From positions 952,501 to 1,016,500 of the forward strand of contig JAQSEB010000086.1 in the NCBI GenBank assembly GCA_030063045.1: DNA of 64,000 nt. The letters are read 5' to 3'. The notes under the pieces are model-generated. The model did no database searches and was not told the origin of the DNA. It was given only the letters and a program-made list of their open reading frames with translations. This DNA is from Pratylenchus scribneri (lineage: Eukaryota; Nematoda; Chromadorea; Rhabditida; Pratylenchidae). The position numbers and the translations under genes were made by a program. Positions 40,301 through 50,866 of the stretch are shown here, piece after piece (within the stretch, counting starts at the first letter, position 1; the number at the start of each line of letters is the position of its first letter).

Positions 40301-43300
40301 AAACCCAAGCCAAAACCTAAATCAAGTGATGCGTCTTGACGAGTTTAATAGATTGAGTTTAAGTTTTTTATGGGTAAACTTCTGACCTTTATAATTTTTT
40401 GACATTTTCAATAATTTTTGGTATTTTTTTATTAATATTTAACTAAAAATAAATTATTTTTCCAGAACCCATTTTCCAAACAATTTACGAAGACACATCC
40501 ACAACAATTCGAAATTCCATGGCAAATTTCCCAAGACCATACACAATGGAACAACCCACGGATTGGGCCATTCACATTCATGATGGCATCAAGCAAAGAT
40601 CACGAAAGGAAACAGAACTTCTCAGGGCTAAACAATTCCGTTGTGAGCAACAATGCATGAAACTGAAATTGGACAGACCGACAACAAGCATGACCTGGAG
40701 TTTTTTGCGTCCATATGTGTACATAGGGGATGGTGAACGAGTCACAATGTACAGGTAGGGAAGAATCAGGAGAGAATTTTATAGAGAAAATTTTGTTGAA
40801 TGACATATTTATCCATAAAATGTAAAATTAAAATCATATTGAAATTAACTATAACTTTGGTAAGGCTAACACATTTCGGTCCAATTTTTTCTTAGAATTA
40901 CTGTGTTTCGTCTTGAAATGTACTGTAGAATAAAAAAATGATGTGAAATGTTTACTAAAAATTTGAAAAATATATTTTCCTTTGAGCAATTTCGAATCAA
41001 TTACATAAATTTTGCAAAAATAAAGAGGGAAAACTCTTGCGCAAAAAATTATATTTGGTAAAATTTTTATAAACCCAAATTAGTTCCAAATCAAGCCCAT
41101 ATCTAAAACACAGTAGTCTAACCACAACTTTTGATTCTTAAAAATCATTTTTTCTGATGAAGCCATAAAATTTGACTTATTAAGGTTCCTTTTAAACTCT
41201 ATCCTCTGCCTAAAGTCAAGCCCTCATTTAAACCTAACTCTACACTTAAGTCACGTTTTTTACTCAAAAATGTTTAATATTTAAAACATAAACTTTGAGT
41301 AAATTAAACAATTTTTATGAGTAAATTATATTTTCTAATATTTTTTTATTCACATTCAGCTATCCAACTGGAGACGCACCATCTCAACAAAAGCAACAAC
41401 AGCAACCAATGTCCATGCTCAACCATCACACCAGTCCACAACAACCAATTCCACCGCCGCCCAGTCGCCTCTGTCGTGAATGGCAAGTTGGCGGTGAATC
41501 GTATCTGCTCGATTCGGTCACTGAATTGATGATTGCCAACGGACTAACGCATGAACTTTTGATGACTGGCTCAAGGAATGGACTTTTGAAGGTGAGAAAA
41601 TATTTAAATGGAATAAAAGAGTTTTAATAATTTTCATCACAGATTTGGGATCCACATTTTAACGAACATTCCTTTGAATTTTCGGACAAGAAGCCAAAAT
41701 TGATTACGGCAACATATTTGCTAAATGATTTGCAGCGCCAAGACAGGGACAAAGGCAATCGAACACTTTATCAGTGAGTTCAGAAAATAATTCTTCACCA
41801 ATTAAACAATTAATTTACAGTTGGGACCAAGAAGAAGGCAGACTAATTTGTTCCGGCAATGTTCGAGTTTGTCGTGTTTGGGATGCATGGGCAGAAAAAG
41901 CAATTTACGATATTGCATTACGGCATAGCAAAAGCAGCGTTGTTACAGTGGATTCCGATCTTTATTGCAACATGGTCAGCTGTGGTCAGTTTATAGGCTT
42001 TTTATATTATATTGATCGTATAATAACAGAACAAACTAAAATACAAAAAAATCAGAATTTGACTAAAAACACAAAAAATCAAAATTAACTAAAAACATAA
42101 AAAATCAGAATTAGCTAAAAAGACAAAAATCAGAATTTAACTAAAAACACAAATATCAGAACAACCAAAAAAACACAAAAAAATCAGAATTAGCTAAAAA
42201 CACAAAAAATCAGAACAAGCTAAAAACACAAAAAATCAGAATTAGATAAAAACACAGAAAATCAGAATTTGACTAAAAACACAAAAAATCAAAATTAACT
42301 AAAAACACAAAAAATCAGAACAAGCTAAAAACACAAAAAATCAGAAATAGCTAAAAACATAAAAAATCAGAATTAGCTAAAAACACAAAAATCAGAATTA
42401 GCTAAAAACACAAAAAATCAGAATTAGCTAAAAACACAAAAAATCAGAATTAGATAAAAACACAGAAAATCAGAATTTACCTAAAAACACAAAAATCAGA
42501 ATTTAACTAAAAACACAAATATCAGAACAACCAAAAAAACACAAAAAAATCAGAATTAGCTAAAAACACAAAAAATCAGAACAAGCTAAAAACACAAAAA
42601 ATCAGAATTAGATAAAAACACAGAAAATCAGAATTTAACTAAAAACACAAAAAATCAGTATTTAACTAAAAACACAAAAAATCAGAATTAGCTAAAAACA
42701 CAAAAAATCAGAATAAGATAAAAACACAGAAAATCAGAATTTACCTAAAAACACAAAAATCAGTATTTAACTAAAAACACAAAAAATCAGAATTAGCTAA
42801 AAACACAAAAAATCAGAATTAGATAAAAACACAGAAAATCAGAATTTACCTAAAAACACAAAAATCAGTATTTAACTAAAAACACAAAAAATCAGAATTA
42901 GCTAAAAACACAAAAAATCAGAATTAGATAAAAACACAGAAAATCAGAAATAGCTAAAAACATAAAAAATCAGAATTTATCAATAAATTTATCCTTTTTA
43001 TAGGATTTTCCGACGGAACAATGGCCGTTTTTGACACTCGTTTGCCATCAGAAGTGTGTGAAATTATGCGCATTCGCGACTCAAATGCATCCGTGGTGGG
43101 GATGGGCCTTCTGAGAGAACGGCAACGGCTATTGGTCGGGACGAGGGATGGTTTTGTGCGATTGTGGGAGCCGCGAATGTTCCAGGTAGATTTTTTTATT
43201 ATTAAGTGTGATAATTTTTTTTTAAAGAATAGAAGCCAATTTCAATATCCATAATTTTTTTAATTTAAAACTTTCAGGAACCAATCTCCGAATTCAATGT

Positions 43301-44298
43301 TTCAAACATTGCTTATCCAAATGCTGGCCAAAATCTGCCGAATGAATCGAGGCTATTACATCATTTGGAAGTGCACAAAAATGGACAAGTAATTTTTTCA
43401 ATTTTTTATAAATTTAATACCTAAGTGAAAATGAAATATGGAAAATTTATTTTAAATTAATTAAAAATATTATAAAAAATATTTTAAATTTAATTTTTTT
43501 CCCATCAAGTTTGTTGCCTGTGCCATGGCCGATTGTTCCGTTTATTTGTTCGACATCGATGGCCGTGGCGGTGTCCTTTCCCGAATGCGTTATCCAATCA
43601 GTGGTGGGGTCGGCGCCACATCAATATTCCAATCACCTTCATCCGCACTTGGTAGCCTGGCTTCGTTGATTAGGCCAAGGCGGAGAAGTAGCAGCGGAGG
43701 GAGTGGAAGCACAATGGATGATCAGTGAGTTTTAGAAATATTTTTATGGGTTGTACTTTTTAATTTCTCAAAAAAACATTGAAATTATCAAAAAAAATAC
43801 ATAAGGTCCGAATAATTAAAATAGTTTAAGAAGGGTTTTTCCTACATTCCCAAACCATATACCCAAAATTGGATAGAGCTGCTGGTCAAGACGCATTGAA
43901 TGGTATATAATTTGTGAATGGTTTGGTCAACAATTAAAGGGTATTAAACTGTTTAAACAGATTTTGGTTTAAATAGTTCAAAACTAAGTTAGGATTTGTT
44001 AGTCCCAAAGTAAACCATAATCAAATTTTGCATCTTGATGAAATCTATCGATTGGGTATTAGGTTTTGAATTAAATATTTCTCCCATTTTAAATTACTAA
44101 TTTACTCTTAAATTTTTCAGTATTTTGTTGGCCAATTCACCCACTGGCTCACCTCGCCATCATCATCAACAACAACAATTGTCGCCGACAGCACCGGCCA
44201 CCATGCGATTCCATCATTATCGGATGTTGTTGGGCATTGCCAATGCCGATTGCCAATTTCGAGCATTTTCAATGCCAAATGTGGAGAAAACATTATGA
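31309..44298 (+). CDS. RPTOR: RAPTOR, scaffold subunit of TOR complex 1
   Basis: Presents substrates to the mTOR kinase in TORC1 (C. elegans DAF-15). Twenty-six exons, all phases consistent, give about 1668 aa (1335 in human). The caspase-like N-terminal domain contains [40 protein letters not shown] (then HGVP) and [23 protein letters not shown] keeps the Cys at the pseudo-catalytic position. A Gln/His/Ser-rich insert (exon 5, 32852-33038) interrupts this domain. The next conserved block is [17 protein letters not shown], then [20 protein letters not shown]. Armadillo/HEAT repeats follow ([40 protein letters not shown]). After a long low-complexity linker (exons 15-17), WD40-type repeats end the protein ([37 protein letters not shown]). 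Introns 8 and 22 carry inverted copies of one minisatellite, and intron 16 carries a hAT-like element. Confidence 0.95.
31775..32135 (+). repeat. MITE-A single-core copy (RPTOR intron 2)
   Basis: Left block AAACCATATACCCAATCAAA, core GGTATTAAACGGTTTAAACC, right block GATCTATTGATTGAATATAT, and the outer right motif TTTTACGGCAAATTAAATAT. Confidence 0.8.
32565..32805 (-). repeat. MITE-A single-core copy, reverse orientation (RPTOR intron 4)
   Basis: Contains TTGAACCATTAAACC, TTTAATACCCTTTAATTG and the terminal block ACAATTTTGGGTATATGG, followed by the outer motif TTTTTCGACAAATTAAATCA. Confidence 0.8.
33039..33600. other. RPTOR intron 5
   Basis: 562-bp AT-rich intron. I see no tandem array or complete mobile element. 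The donor GTGATC is weak and the acceptor CATCCAACAG is good. Confidence 0.5.
33940..34335 (+). repeat. Two SINE-like tRNA-derived fragments (RPTOR intron 6)
   Basis: Two plus-orientation copies with B-box-like sequences, CCCGGGTTCGAACCTG near 33981 and GTCGGGTTCAATTCCG near 34260. Both are preceded by the shared ACCAAAAAATTTGCGAAAAT or AAAATTTTTGGAAATTT tails. Confidence 0.6.
35345..35665 (+). repeat. 26-bp minisatellite in RPTOR intron 8 (sense orientation)
   Basis: About eleven units, each TTTTTTGTGTTTTTAGC followed by TAATTCTGA. Every unit carries TTTTTAG, the general form of a 3' splice site in this genome. The true acceptor, TTTTTACAG, lies just downstream at 35696. Confidence 0.9.
38095..38285 (+). 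repeat. Truncated MITE-A right half (RPTOR intron 15)
   Basis: Only the right part is present: CAAATGATGCCCTTTGACAA, GATCTATGGGTTTAGGAT, then GACAATATGTTCTTTCGG. The left terminal block and core are absent. Confidence 0.6.
39032..39387. mobile_element. hAT-like non-autonomous element (RPTOR intron 16)
   Basis: Perfect terminal inverted repeats, CAGTGGCGTAGCCAG at the left and CTGGCTACGCCACTG at the right. Each is flanked by the exact 8-bp direct repeat GATTGTAG at 39024-39031 and 39388-39395. The 356-bp body repeats ATTTCATTTCGGGAG near both ends, has a GC-rich centre (GCGAGCGCCGACAGGCGCGA) and a long C tract before the right end. No ORF. The perfect target duplication suggests a recent insertion. 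Confidence 0.9.
40125..40425 (+). repeat. MITE-A copy, partly degraded (RPTOR intron 18)
   Basis: Left block CAAAACATAACCCAATTAAA, core AAGGTTATTAAACGGTTTAA, right block GATGCGTCTTGACGAG. More diverged than its neighbours. Confidence 0.7.
42005..42975 (+). repeat. 26-bp minisatellite in RPTOR intron 22 (antisense to the intron 8 array)
   Basis: About 37 units. The commonest reads GCTAAAAACACAAAAAATCA then GAATTA, the exact reverse complement of the intron 8 unit. Variants (GATAAAAACACAGAAAATCA, TTTAACTAAAAACACAAAAA) recur in blocks of 100-150 bp, so the array grew by higher-order duplication. Confidence 0.92.
43740..44100 (+). repeat. MITE-A single-core copy (RPTOR intron 25)
   Basis: Left block CCATATACCCAAAATTGGAT, core GGGTATTAAACTGTTTAAAC, right block GATGAAATCTATCGATTGGG, with a TTGAATTAAATATT end. 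Confidence 0.8.
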
Positions 44299-44710
44299 GA
44301 AATGAGACAAAAATGTTGATGTGTAAATAATCTCAAATATAATTCTCTGTTTTTTATTTTTGTTTTTTTACTCATCAGTTATAGCCAAAAAAAAGCTCAA
44401 TTTTATTATAAATTTTTATTTGAATTCATTCAGCTTTTCCTCCGGTATAAATATTGTCACTCATTTTTTCATATGCAAATGCAATCCACTTAAATCATTA
44501 CAAAAAATTTTATTTGCCAAATTCGATAGCAAATTTTGTTGCCTTTCATTTTCCTATCTCTGAAGATTGAACCGAATAGCAGGAATAAAAATGATTTGTA
44601 TGTGTTAATTTTAATTAATGATCTTAATTTTATCGATTATATTTATATTTTACATTAATTTAATAATTAAATATTAAAACAATATTAAATAAGCATTTAA
44701 TTTAAATAGA
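44299..44710. other. RPTOR-ERAL1 intergenic gap
   Basis: 412 bp, very AT-rich. No gene is supported. Short gap between two same-strand genes, compatible with an operon junction. AAATAG directly precedes the ERAL1 ATG. Confidence 0.4.
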
Positions 44711-47700
44711 ATGTATTCAAATTTGGTGTCTTCGCAAATATGGACAAAGCAATTTAGGGTTTTCGAAAGGCAATCAAGGTTTGCCAATTTTCAATAATTT
44801 GCAAATAAATATAAAAATCAATATCTTAAAGTTTTTTTGTATAAATATAAAAATGGATATTAACCAAAAAAAAACATTGATGAAAATAGCGAAAGATTGA
44901 AAATGGCGGAGAACCGTTCAATAGTTTGTCAAATATCCACAAATCCCAAACCATATACCCAAAATTGGATAGAGCTGGTCAAAACGCATTTAATGATATA
45001 TAATTTGTCATGGTTTGGTCAACAATTAAAGGGTATTAAACGCGGTTTAAAACCCATTTTGGTTTGGCCAACAATTAAAGGGTATTAAACGCGGTTTTAA
45101 ACCAATTTTTGGTTCGGAACCAAGTTAGAATTGGATAAACCTAAGTCAAATTTATTATCAAACGATGCATTTCGACGAGAACTATCGATTGGATATATGG
45201 TTTAGGGGTCTAGAATTTATAAGTAATAACAATCTTTATCGCCATTTTCAATTTTTTCGCCATTTCATTCCATACAAAATCAATATTTTTTAAGATTTTT
45301 CTGCATCACTCATTTTCAACCGAGGAGAGCGCATTTCCCATCCTCCACATCAGCCAGCCAACAATTCAAATTCAATGATGGCTCTCATCCCAACGACAAT
45401 AGGCATTCAAATTCTGCACAACAAAATACTGGGACAAGCCGTGCGCTGCGTGCCGCCATCATTGGCTGTCCAAATGTTGGCAAATCGGCGCTCACAGTAA
45501 TTTTTGAAAATATTTTCTATTAAAATAAAATATTTATAATTTTTGAGAACGCTCTCGTCCGTTCCCCAGTCTGCGCTGTCAGCAAATTGATTGACACGAC
45601 ACGGGCGGTCAGTATTACTTTTTTGAGACATCTTTAACTTAGCTCTGGGCCAATTTGGCACCAATGATAATAATAATAACTCAGCAAGGTATGAACCGAT
45701 TTTAATGATTTTGGTAACAAATTAAAGAGTAGACTTTTGGCTATCCAAAGATATTAATTATATTTAAATTGGTTTAGGATTGATGGAATTATGGCCAAAA
45801 AACCACAGAAAATGTCCTTTACTCTGGATTAGTGGAATTTTCAGCGGTTTTTTGGGCATAACTTTATCAATTCTGAACCAATTTAAATAAAATTAATTTC
45901 ATTTGATAGCCTAAAGTCTGCTCTTTAATTTGATACTAAAATCATTAAAATTGGTTCAATTTTTGATAAGATATTTTAAACGGCGCCAAGTTAAACCAAG
46001 GAAAGGAATTCCTACTAGAGTTGGTTAAATTCGGTGTGAAAAAATTGATGAAATTTCAAACCGAAATTGGAAAATTTTGCTCAAAATAACAGAAAATTGG
46101 AGAAACTAAACCAAAGATTTTTTAAACTTGGATTCTAAAACCGAAACTATTTAAAAAATCCGACTTTGACCAACCCTTGTTCCAATTTTTAAGCTCAAGG
46201 CTCAAAAATCAATGTTTAATTTTTCTTATTAGAACACAACAACGGCATTGACCGAAAATGAATGCCAATTGGTTGTGGTGGACAGCCCGGGGTTGGTCAG
46301 TTTGAGCCATGCCAAAAATGTTGTTGGCACTGACCCGGACGATCGCCTGTTGGCCCATCCCGAGAAAGCCATTGAACGTGCCGAACAAATTGTCGTCGTT
46401 CAGGTTTTTGTGATGCACATTTAAATTCAAATTTATTCCTAAGAAATTATTAATGGTAAATACGCGTAAACATTCTCAATGGTTTAATGGTTTATCCTAA
46501 CCTACGAAACTTATATTCAATGGATAGATCTCCTCAAAAAGCATAATTTTATTATATTTTAGTTTGGGTTTAAGCAATTCTAACTTGGTTTTGAACCATT
46601 AAACCAAAATTGGTTTAAACCGTTTAATACCCTTTAATTGTTGACCAAACCAAAATTGGTTTAAACCGTTTAATACCCTTTAATTGTTGACCAAACCAAA
46701 ATTGGTTTAAACCGTTTAATACCCTTTAATTGTTGACCAAACCAAAATTGGTTTAAACCGTTTAATACCCTTTAATTGTTGACCAAACCAAAATTGGTTT
46801 AAACCGTTTAATACCCTTTAATTGTTGATCAAACCAAAATTGGTTTAAACCGTTTAATACCCTTTAATTGTTGACCAAACCCAAACCAAAATTGGTTTAA
46901 ACCGTTTAATACCCTTTAATTGTTGACCAAACCAAAATTGGTTTAAACCGTTTAATACCCTTTAATTGTTGACCAAACCATTCACAAATTATATACCATT
47001 CAATGCGTCTTCTTGACCAGCTCTATCCAATTTTGGGTATATGGATTGGGAATATAGGATAACCCTTAAACCATTATAATTTCTAATTTTTTTCGGCAAA
47101 TAAATTACCAAAAAAAACAATTTTACTTTAATTAAAAAAATATCTAATTTTCCTCCAAAAATTTAAAGGATGCCACGGCCAATGGCGATTATTTGCAGCA
47201 TCGAATTTTGTACATGCTCCATCGTTTTTCGCATATTCCGGCTTGCCTGGTGCTCAATAAAATTGATTTGGTCAACCATAAGGCTGGACTGCTCCGTGTG
47301 GTGGAAATGCTTACGGAGGGGATTGTTGATGGGCAACCAATTCAGACAAAACAGGTTTATTCCCATAGAATTACTGTGTATTTTTCCTATAGAAATTTAC
47401 TGTAAAATGTATATAAAATGAAAAAAGTAAAAATAAAATATAACTTCCTATACGGGGATTCGAACCTGAGACCTAAATTTAGCTAAATGAATACTAACTA
47501 CCCTTTAGGGTCGAAAATTTTCAAAAATTTTTTCCTATTAGAAATATACTCTAGAATTTTTATGAATTTTTAAAATTATTTACAAAATCGGAAAAAATAT
47601 TTTTCCTCGAGCGGATTCGAACCCAAGACCTAAATTTTGCAGAGCGAAAGGAAGGGGCCCTTCACTAAAAATTTCAAAAATTTTAAAAAAGATTTCAGAA

Positions 47701-50556
47701 AAATTTTCAAAAAGAATTTAAGTAAAATTTTTAAAAAATTCTAAAAATTTTCAAAAAAATTTCAAAACAATTTTTTAAAAATTTCAAAATTCGAAAATTT
47801 TTTCAAAAAATCTTAACCGTATCCTACCTTATAGTCCTAACTCCTAACTAAGCCTACCTCAATTTTCTCAAAATTTAAGCTCCGAATGGGCATTGTCAGT
47901 TCCATAATTGCAAAGGCCCGAAAGGAGAGAGGCGAATTGCCACCAACCGGAACGGATGAATTCAGCATTCGACCGAAGAGTACAAAAATTGAACGGGACG
48001 AAAAATGGCATTCACTTTACAATCATTTGCTACAAAAACCGGCACATCGAGCGAGGTTAATTTTATATATTTAATTTAACGAAAAATAGTACAAAAAATA
48101 TAAAAATATTTATTTATTGGTTTAAGGGTTTAAAACCTACATCCATAAACCATATACAAAAATAGGATAGGGTCAATATGCATTGAATGGTATATAATTT
48201 GTCATAATTTAGTCAACAATTAAAGGGTATTAAACGGTTTAAACCAATTTTGGTTTGGTCAACAATTAAAGGGTATTAAACGGTTTAAACCCATTTTGGT
48301 TTGGTCAACAATTAAAGGGTATTAAACGGTTTAAACCAAAGCCAAAATATTATCAAATGAAGCGTATTGATAAGTTCTACCAATTGGTTTTAGGTTTATT
48401 GGTCTAGGTTTAACTTCTGAACCTTTTTTCGAGACTAATTAAATATTATTCATTTAAAAATATTAATTAAAATTAATAAATTCTTAGTTGGCGTGATACC
48501 CGAACACTTTTTGGCAATCAATTTGGATGGCCATATTTCAAAGCGGTTTTCTTTGTGAGTGCCAAAACGGGCGAAGGCATTGACGGGCTGAGGGAATATT
48601 TGCGCAAAAATGCAGTGGCCAGACCATGGAAATATTCGGCCGAAATAATCAGCAAAAAAGTGGGCAAAAATTCTCTTTTTTTGTTAAAGTTTTTATTCAA
48701 ATTTACTATGTTTCGTCGAGAAATATACTGTAGACTAAGTAAAATATATTAAAAATGGTTTTACTAAGCCCAAAAAAATAACTTCCTTTGAGAGGATTCG
48801 AACCCATGTCCTAAATTTTGAAAAATCAAGAGTCCTCCGCTTTAATCAAATTAAAAAAAAAATTTTTTTCAACTAAAAATACTCTTAGAAAATATATAAA
48901 AAATATTTAAATTCTATATCAAACCAGAAAAAAATAACTTCCCCGGAGTGGGTTCGAACCCGAGACCTAACTTTTGCAAAAATGAAAGGGTTCCCCATTA
49001 GGCCAAAAATTTACAAAAATTTTATTCGAGAAATATGCTCTAAAATTTATAAAAATGTTTAGAAGTGAAATTGATCCAGAAAAAAAATAACTTCCCCATC
49101 GCGGGTTCGAACCCGAGACCTCAATTTTCGAAGAAGGTACACCAATTTTCAATTTGGTTCGAAAATTTTCAAAAAATTTTTTGATCTAGAAATATGCTCT
49201 AAAATCTATAAAAATCTTTTAAAAATCTTTAAAAGTGAATTGAGTCAGAAAAAAAAATAACTTCCCCATCGCGGGTTCGAACCCGAGACCTCAATTTTCG
49301 AAGAAGGTACACCAATTTCCAATTTGGTTCGAAAATTTTCAAAAAATTTTTTGATCTAGAAATATGCTCTAAAATCTTTAAAAATCTTTTAAAAATCTTT
49401 AAAAGTGAATTGAGTCAGAAAAAAAATAACTTCCCCGGAGCGGATTCGAACCCGGTTAATTTTGCAAAACTGTTTCCCATTAATTTAAAAAATTTTAAAA
49501 TATTCCCTTCTCTCAGGATCCACGCATACTTTGTGCGGAACATGTCCGTTCCGCTCTGTTGAATAATTTGCCCGGAAATGTGGCCTACAAATTGCGGGTC
49601 GGAATTGCGGAATGGGCCGTGGATGGGGAAGAAGAGGCGGAAATGGAGGGAAAAATGATGCTCTACAACAGAAGGGATGATAAAATGCTTCAAGTGGCCG
49701 TAAATGTTTTTTGTAAGTTTTTTAAAAATAATTATTATTTAATAAATTGATAAGAATTGAAAATGCCAAAAAGGTTTAACGGTTCAAATGTTTTTCCCAA
49801 ACCCTTAAACTCTATACCCAATCAATATATCTCATCAAGATGTATCATTTGATTATTGATTTGGTTTGGGTTTAAGCAATTCTAACTTAGTTTTGAACCA
49901 TTAAACCAAAATGGGTTTAAAAAACCGTTTAATACCCTTTAATTGTTGACCAAACCAAAATAGGTTTAAACCGTTTAATACCCTTTAATTGTTGACCAAA
50001 CCAAAATTGGTTTAAACCGTTTAATATCCTTTAATTGTTGACCAAACCAAAATTGGTTTAAACCGTTTAATACCCTTTAATTGTTGACCAAACCAAAATG
50101 TGGTTTAAACCGTTTAATACCCTTTAATTATTGACCAAACCATAACAAATTATATACCATTCAATCCGTCTTGACCAGCTCTATCCAATTTTTGAGTATA
50201 TATTGTTTTTGAAGAGTAGGAAACCATTATAAGTATTTTATTTTTTATTTAAATAATTCTTATTTAAAATCCCAGGTGAAAACGACAAGGAGGCCCGGCT
50301 CGTCTGGTTTTGCACCGGCCTAGTGGAGCGGACTCAACGAGAACATTTGCAAACATTGTTCAATCGACCGGTGCGTTTTCGACTTTTGATACGTGTCAAA
50401 GGGAAACGAGGAGTTTTTGAACCAAATGAGGCGGAAGAATGGAAAAAACGGCGAATTCATAAAAGTACAAAGGGCGGCGGTAAAAAGGCAGAAAAACGGA
50501 AGAAAGAAGAGGAGGAGGAAATGGCCATGGATGAAGATGAGAAAATTTTCCATTAA
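44711..50556 (+). CDS. ERAL1: ERAL1, mitochondrial Era-like GTPase (12S rRNA chaperone)
   Basis: Binds mitochondrial small-subunit rRNA during ribosome assembly. Nine exons (44711-44778, 45295-45496, 45548-45607, 46233-46403, 47169-47354, 47880-48055, 48488-48659, 49517-49712, 50276-50556) give about 503 aa. The N-terminus MYSNLVSSQIWTKQFRVFER looks like a mitochondrial presequence. GTPase motifs appear in order: G1 GCPNVGKSALT, G2 DTTRA then NTTTAL, G3 VVDSPG, G4 LNKID and G5 SAKTGEG. The C-terminal KH-like region includes LLNNLPGNVAYKLRVGIAEW, then LQTLFNRPVRFRLLIRVKG. The protein ends with a Lys/Glu-rich tail (KKAEKRKKEEEEEMAMDEDE) not expected from the human protein. Exon 3 is preceded by TTTTTGAG, an unusual acceptor. 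Introns carry five large repeat insertions. Confidence 0.92.
44860..45270 (+). repeat. MITE-A copy with two core units (ERAL1 intron 1)
   Basis: Left block CCATATACCCAAAATTGGAT, two units with GGGTATTAAACGCGGTTT (note the inserted CG), right half with GATGCATTTCGACGAGA. The outer right motif is CGCCATTTTCAATTTTTTCG. Confidence 0.8.
45650..46000. repeat. MITE-B foldback element, copy 2 (ERAL1 intron 3)
   Basis: Same order of inverted blocks as the copy at 28695-29035: AAATTAAAGAGTAGACTTTT, AATTGGTTTAGGATTGATGG, then TTCTGAACCAATTTAAATAA and AAAGTCTGCTCTTTAATTTG. Ends GCCAATTTGGCACC and GGCGCCAAGTTAAACC are inverted relatives. Confidence 0.75.
46440..47115 (-). repeat. MITE-A copy with about nine core units (ERAL1 intron 4)
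   Basis: The largest core expansion in the window: about nine nearly identical 43-bp units containing TTGACCAAACCAAAATTGG and GGTTTAAACCGTTTAATACC between 46600 and 46980. It closes with CAGCTCTATCCAATTTTGGG. Units differ by only a few bases, so expansion was recent or is homogenised. Confidence 0.9.
47425..47660 (-). repeat. Two SINE-like fragments (ERAL1 intron 5)
   Basis: B-box-like sequences GGGGATTCGAACCTGAGACC near 47455 and GCGGATTCGAACCCAAGACC near 47611 (forward strand). Each is followed by CTAAATTT and a degenerate A/T-rich tail up to about 47800. Confidence 0.6.
48060..48455 (+). repeat. MITE-A copy with three core units (ERAL1 intron 6)
   Basis: Outer motif TTTAATTTAACGAAAAATAG, left block CCATATACAAAAATAGGATA, then three units with GGTATTAAACGGTTTAAACC. 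The right end is near TTTTTTCGAGACTAATTAAA. Confidence 0.85.
48770..49465 (-). repeat. Tandem array of five SINE-like copies (ERAL1 intron 7)
   Basis: Five units of about 145-180 bp. Each carries a B-box-like GGGTTCGAACCC or a variant on the minus strand (forward near 48797, 48951, 49104, 49280 and 49445), followed on that strand by GAAGTTATTTTTTT. The 49080-49255 and 49255-49435 units are almost identical. The second unit also keeps an A-box-like TGGCCTAATGGGGAA on the minus strand (forward 48990-49005). Confidence 0.75.
49745..50230 (-). repeat. MITE-A copy with about six core units (ERAL1 intron 8)
   Basis: Reverse orientation. Starts AATTGAAAATGCCAAAAAGG. Units carry GGTTTAAACCGTTTAATACC and end with CAGCTCTATCCAATTTTTGA. 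Confidence 0.85.
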
Positions 50557-50866
50557 TTTTTTTTTGTTTATTCATATTTTATTTGTTTAATTTTAAATTT
50601 TTATGCAATTTTTATTAAAATATAATAAATATTTGAAGTCATTTTCGTCCAATTTTTAATTTTTTAGTCCCCAAATAATCATCCATTTTCCTATGCAATT
50701 TTGAATGGTTAATCTTTTCAACTTTTTTTTGCTATAAATGCAAACAATAATTCCCAACGGCGATGAATGAAAAAAATTTAATTAAATTTAAGCTACTTTT
50801 TATTTCATTTTAAATTCATTCTTCATTGTCCATTCCCCCTCTCATTCCCCCAATAAATTACTAAAA

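Noticed and set aside
46600..46980. Regular repeat array resembling a CRISPR array
   Set aside because: Units are contiguous with no unique spacers, the genome is eukaryotic, no cas genes are present, and the array lies inside a MITE-A copy in an intron.
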